Shown here: positions 62,890-64,000 of the stretch, in pieces
Layout: each line of letters starts with the position of its first letter
Numbering within the stretch: the stretch's first letter is position 1
Source of the DNA: Rotaria macrura
Lineage: Eukaryota; Rotifera; Eurotatoria; Philodinida; Philodinidae
DNA length: 64,000 bases
Assembly (NCBI GenBank): GCA_900239685.1
Contig: OENT01000455.1
Location: forward strand, 50,119 to 114,118
Direction of reading: 5' to 3'
Position numbers and translations under genes: made by a program
Notes under the pieces: generated by a model
Databases searched by the model: none
Told to the model about the DNA's origin: nothing
What the model saw: only the letters and a program-made list of their open reading frames with translations

Positions 62890-64000
62890 CTAGCAAAAGT
62901 CATATCGAACTCTCAAAAGGGATATAAAACACTTTTGCACGTCACTATTTCACAACACTTGACTTACCAGAGTAACACTTACTGTTTATAATAGACACGA
63001 ACGAAATAAAAAATAAGAATTAGTAAAAATACGACTAACGAGCTCATTCATTACGATTAAAGACGATCTCAAGAAGTAAACACATAAACAGAGAACAAAA
63101 CGTTTTCTTATTTTTTTTTCTAATAAGATGAAAATTATTGAATAACGTAACTAATCAAATAAAAACATTCAAGTCAAAACAACTCATTGAAATAAACCAC
63201 CCGCAATTCCTTTCCATTTCTCTAATACAGAAATACTTTCTACCCTAATAACGCCTAGCGATTCGAAGAACAACCTTTGTAAAAATACATGCATATTTTA
63301 TAGTCGCATCCAATAGCATCTTTTCATAACGTATACTATCGAATTATTTCCTTTCACGATAAAAAAAGACGACTATTAAAATGACATTACAAAAATTAAC
63401 ATACCCAATTTTTAAACATTTTACTCGAAAAAGAATTAACTAAAAGCCAGAGTTTAAACACATCTAATTGACTGAGTTCCCAACCTTGGGAATCCTACTC
63501 ACTCAGACCCAACGACTAAAAGAACTAATTTGCTCAAAGATATTGCTGAGAAAGGGAATCTCATCGATGATATTCATTCGATCTTGTGAAATCATTTATT
63601 TTTGCGAGCGAGTCAAACAAATATATTTTTCTTCGCGCAAACGCGTATGCACTTAATAACGACGACAGCTCGCTCTTTGTAAAACTCTTTCTCTAGTAGA
63701 GAAAATATATTTATTATATTTTCAAAGTCATAAAGATAAAATTTTTCTCTTATCTTTTAAACTAAGGTGCACCTTATTCAAAGTTACAGCACTTCGCTTT
63801 TCTTATCGAAAGAATGATTTCTAGATGTAATTTTTCCTGCTGAGTTCGAATCTGGTCTTATTTTTTGCATTATTGCTTGTCTTCGTGGTCAAAACTCGAT
63901 TTTTTTCTTGAGATGTAAAAATTGATGAAAAATAAAGAACTGATTGCTTATGAATTAACGATGCTTTTTTCAGTCTTTTTTACATGATTTTCGGATTCCT
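62890..64000. other. right end of window, nothing firm
   Basis: AT-rich DNA apart from the possible signal-anchor exon at 62983-63047 (-). ORFs at 63.5-63.7 kb have no features of a gene. Confidence 0.45.

Noticed and set aside
1..64000. CRISPR array, bacterial operon, rRNA or prophage
   Set aside because: No regularly spaced direct repeats, no rRNA-like conserved blocks, and genes are split by short spliceosomal introns, so the DNA is eukaryotic.
55249..64000. Intact retrotransposon or DNA transposon
   Set aside because: No reverse transcriptase, integrase or transposase motif could be read in any frame; only non-coding repeats and fragments are present.

Overview
The window is animal nuclear DNA. 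It is AT-rich and carries split genes with very short GT-AG introns (about 50-75 nt, with a few of 0.5-3 kb). The families present are metazoan: a kindlin, an NWD-type NACHT/WD40 protein, an AF10/AF17-type chromatin reader, a mahogunin E3 ligase, a PCTAIRE-class CDK and an NRBF2-like autophagy factor. Compactness, intron size and the STAND/WD40 and rhodopsin-like receptor genes suggest a small spiralian, most likely a rotifer. That placement is inference. Exon models were built by hand from splice signals, reading phase and family knowledge; no search was run.

Layout. At 1-2.7 kb lie two tandem SLC35G/EamA-type transporter genes (+), the first cut by the window edge. At 3.4-8.6 kb is a kindlin/fermitin gene (-), divergent from a three-exon NTF2 gene (+, 9.07-9.56 kb). 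A gene-poor stretch with repeat debris follows to 14.75 kb. From 14.75 to 34.4 kb runs a large 22-exon NACHT-WD40 gene (-) of about 1785 aa; its last intron appears to hold a complete two-exon GPCR gene on the same strand. After more gene-poor DNA comes a small single-pass membrane protein (-, 38.7-39.2 kb). At 42.3-45.1 kb an AF10-like gene (-) is head-to-head with a mahogunin (MGRN1/RNF157) gene (+, 45.3-47.0 kb), with 199 bp between the start codons. A PCTAIRE-type kinase gene (+, 49.3-53.2 kb) and an NRBF2-like gene (+, 53.8-55.2 kb) follow.

From 55.3 kb to the end the character changes. There are dispersed CCGGAA-rich repeats, a perfect 24-bp palindrome, a fold-back element near 60.1 kb, decayed coding-like fragments and one orphan pair of coding exons (-). 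I see no intact transposase or reverse transcriptase.

The host genes cover adhesion signalling (kindlin), nuclear import (NTF2), innate-type signalling (NWD), transcription/chromatin (AF10), ubiquitination (MGRN1), cell-cycle-like kinase signalling and autophagy (NRBF2). They are ordinary neighbours, not an operon-like system. The most notable points are the nested GPCR with a CaaX-like end on the NWD protein, four short introns that are multiples of three and stop-free, a PCTALRE variant of the PCTAIRE helix, a GC-AG intron, and the repeat island at 55-61 kb.
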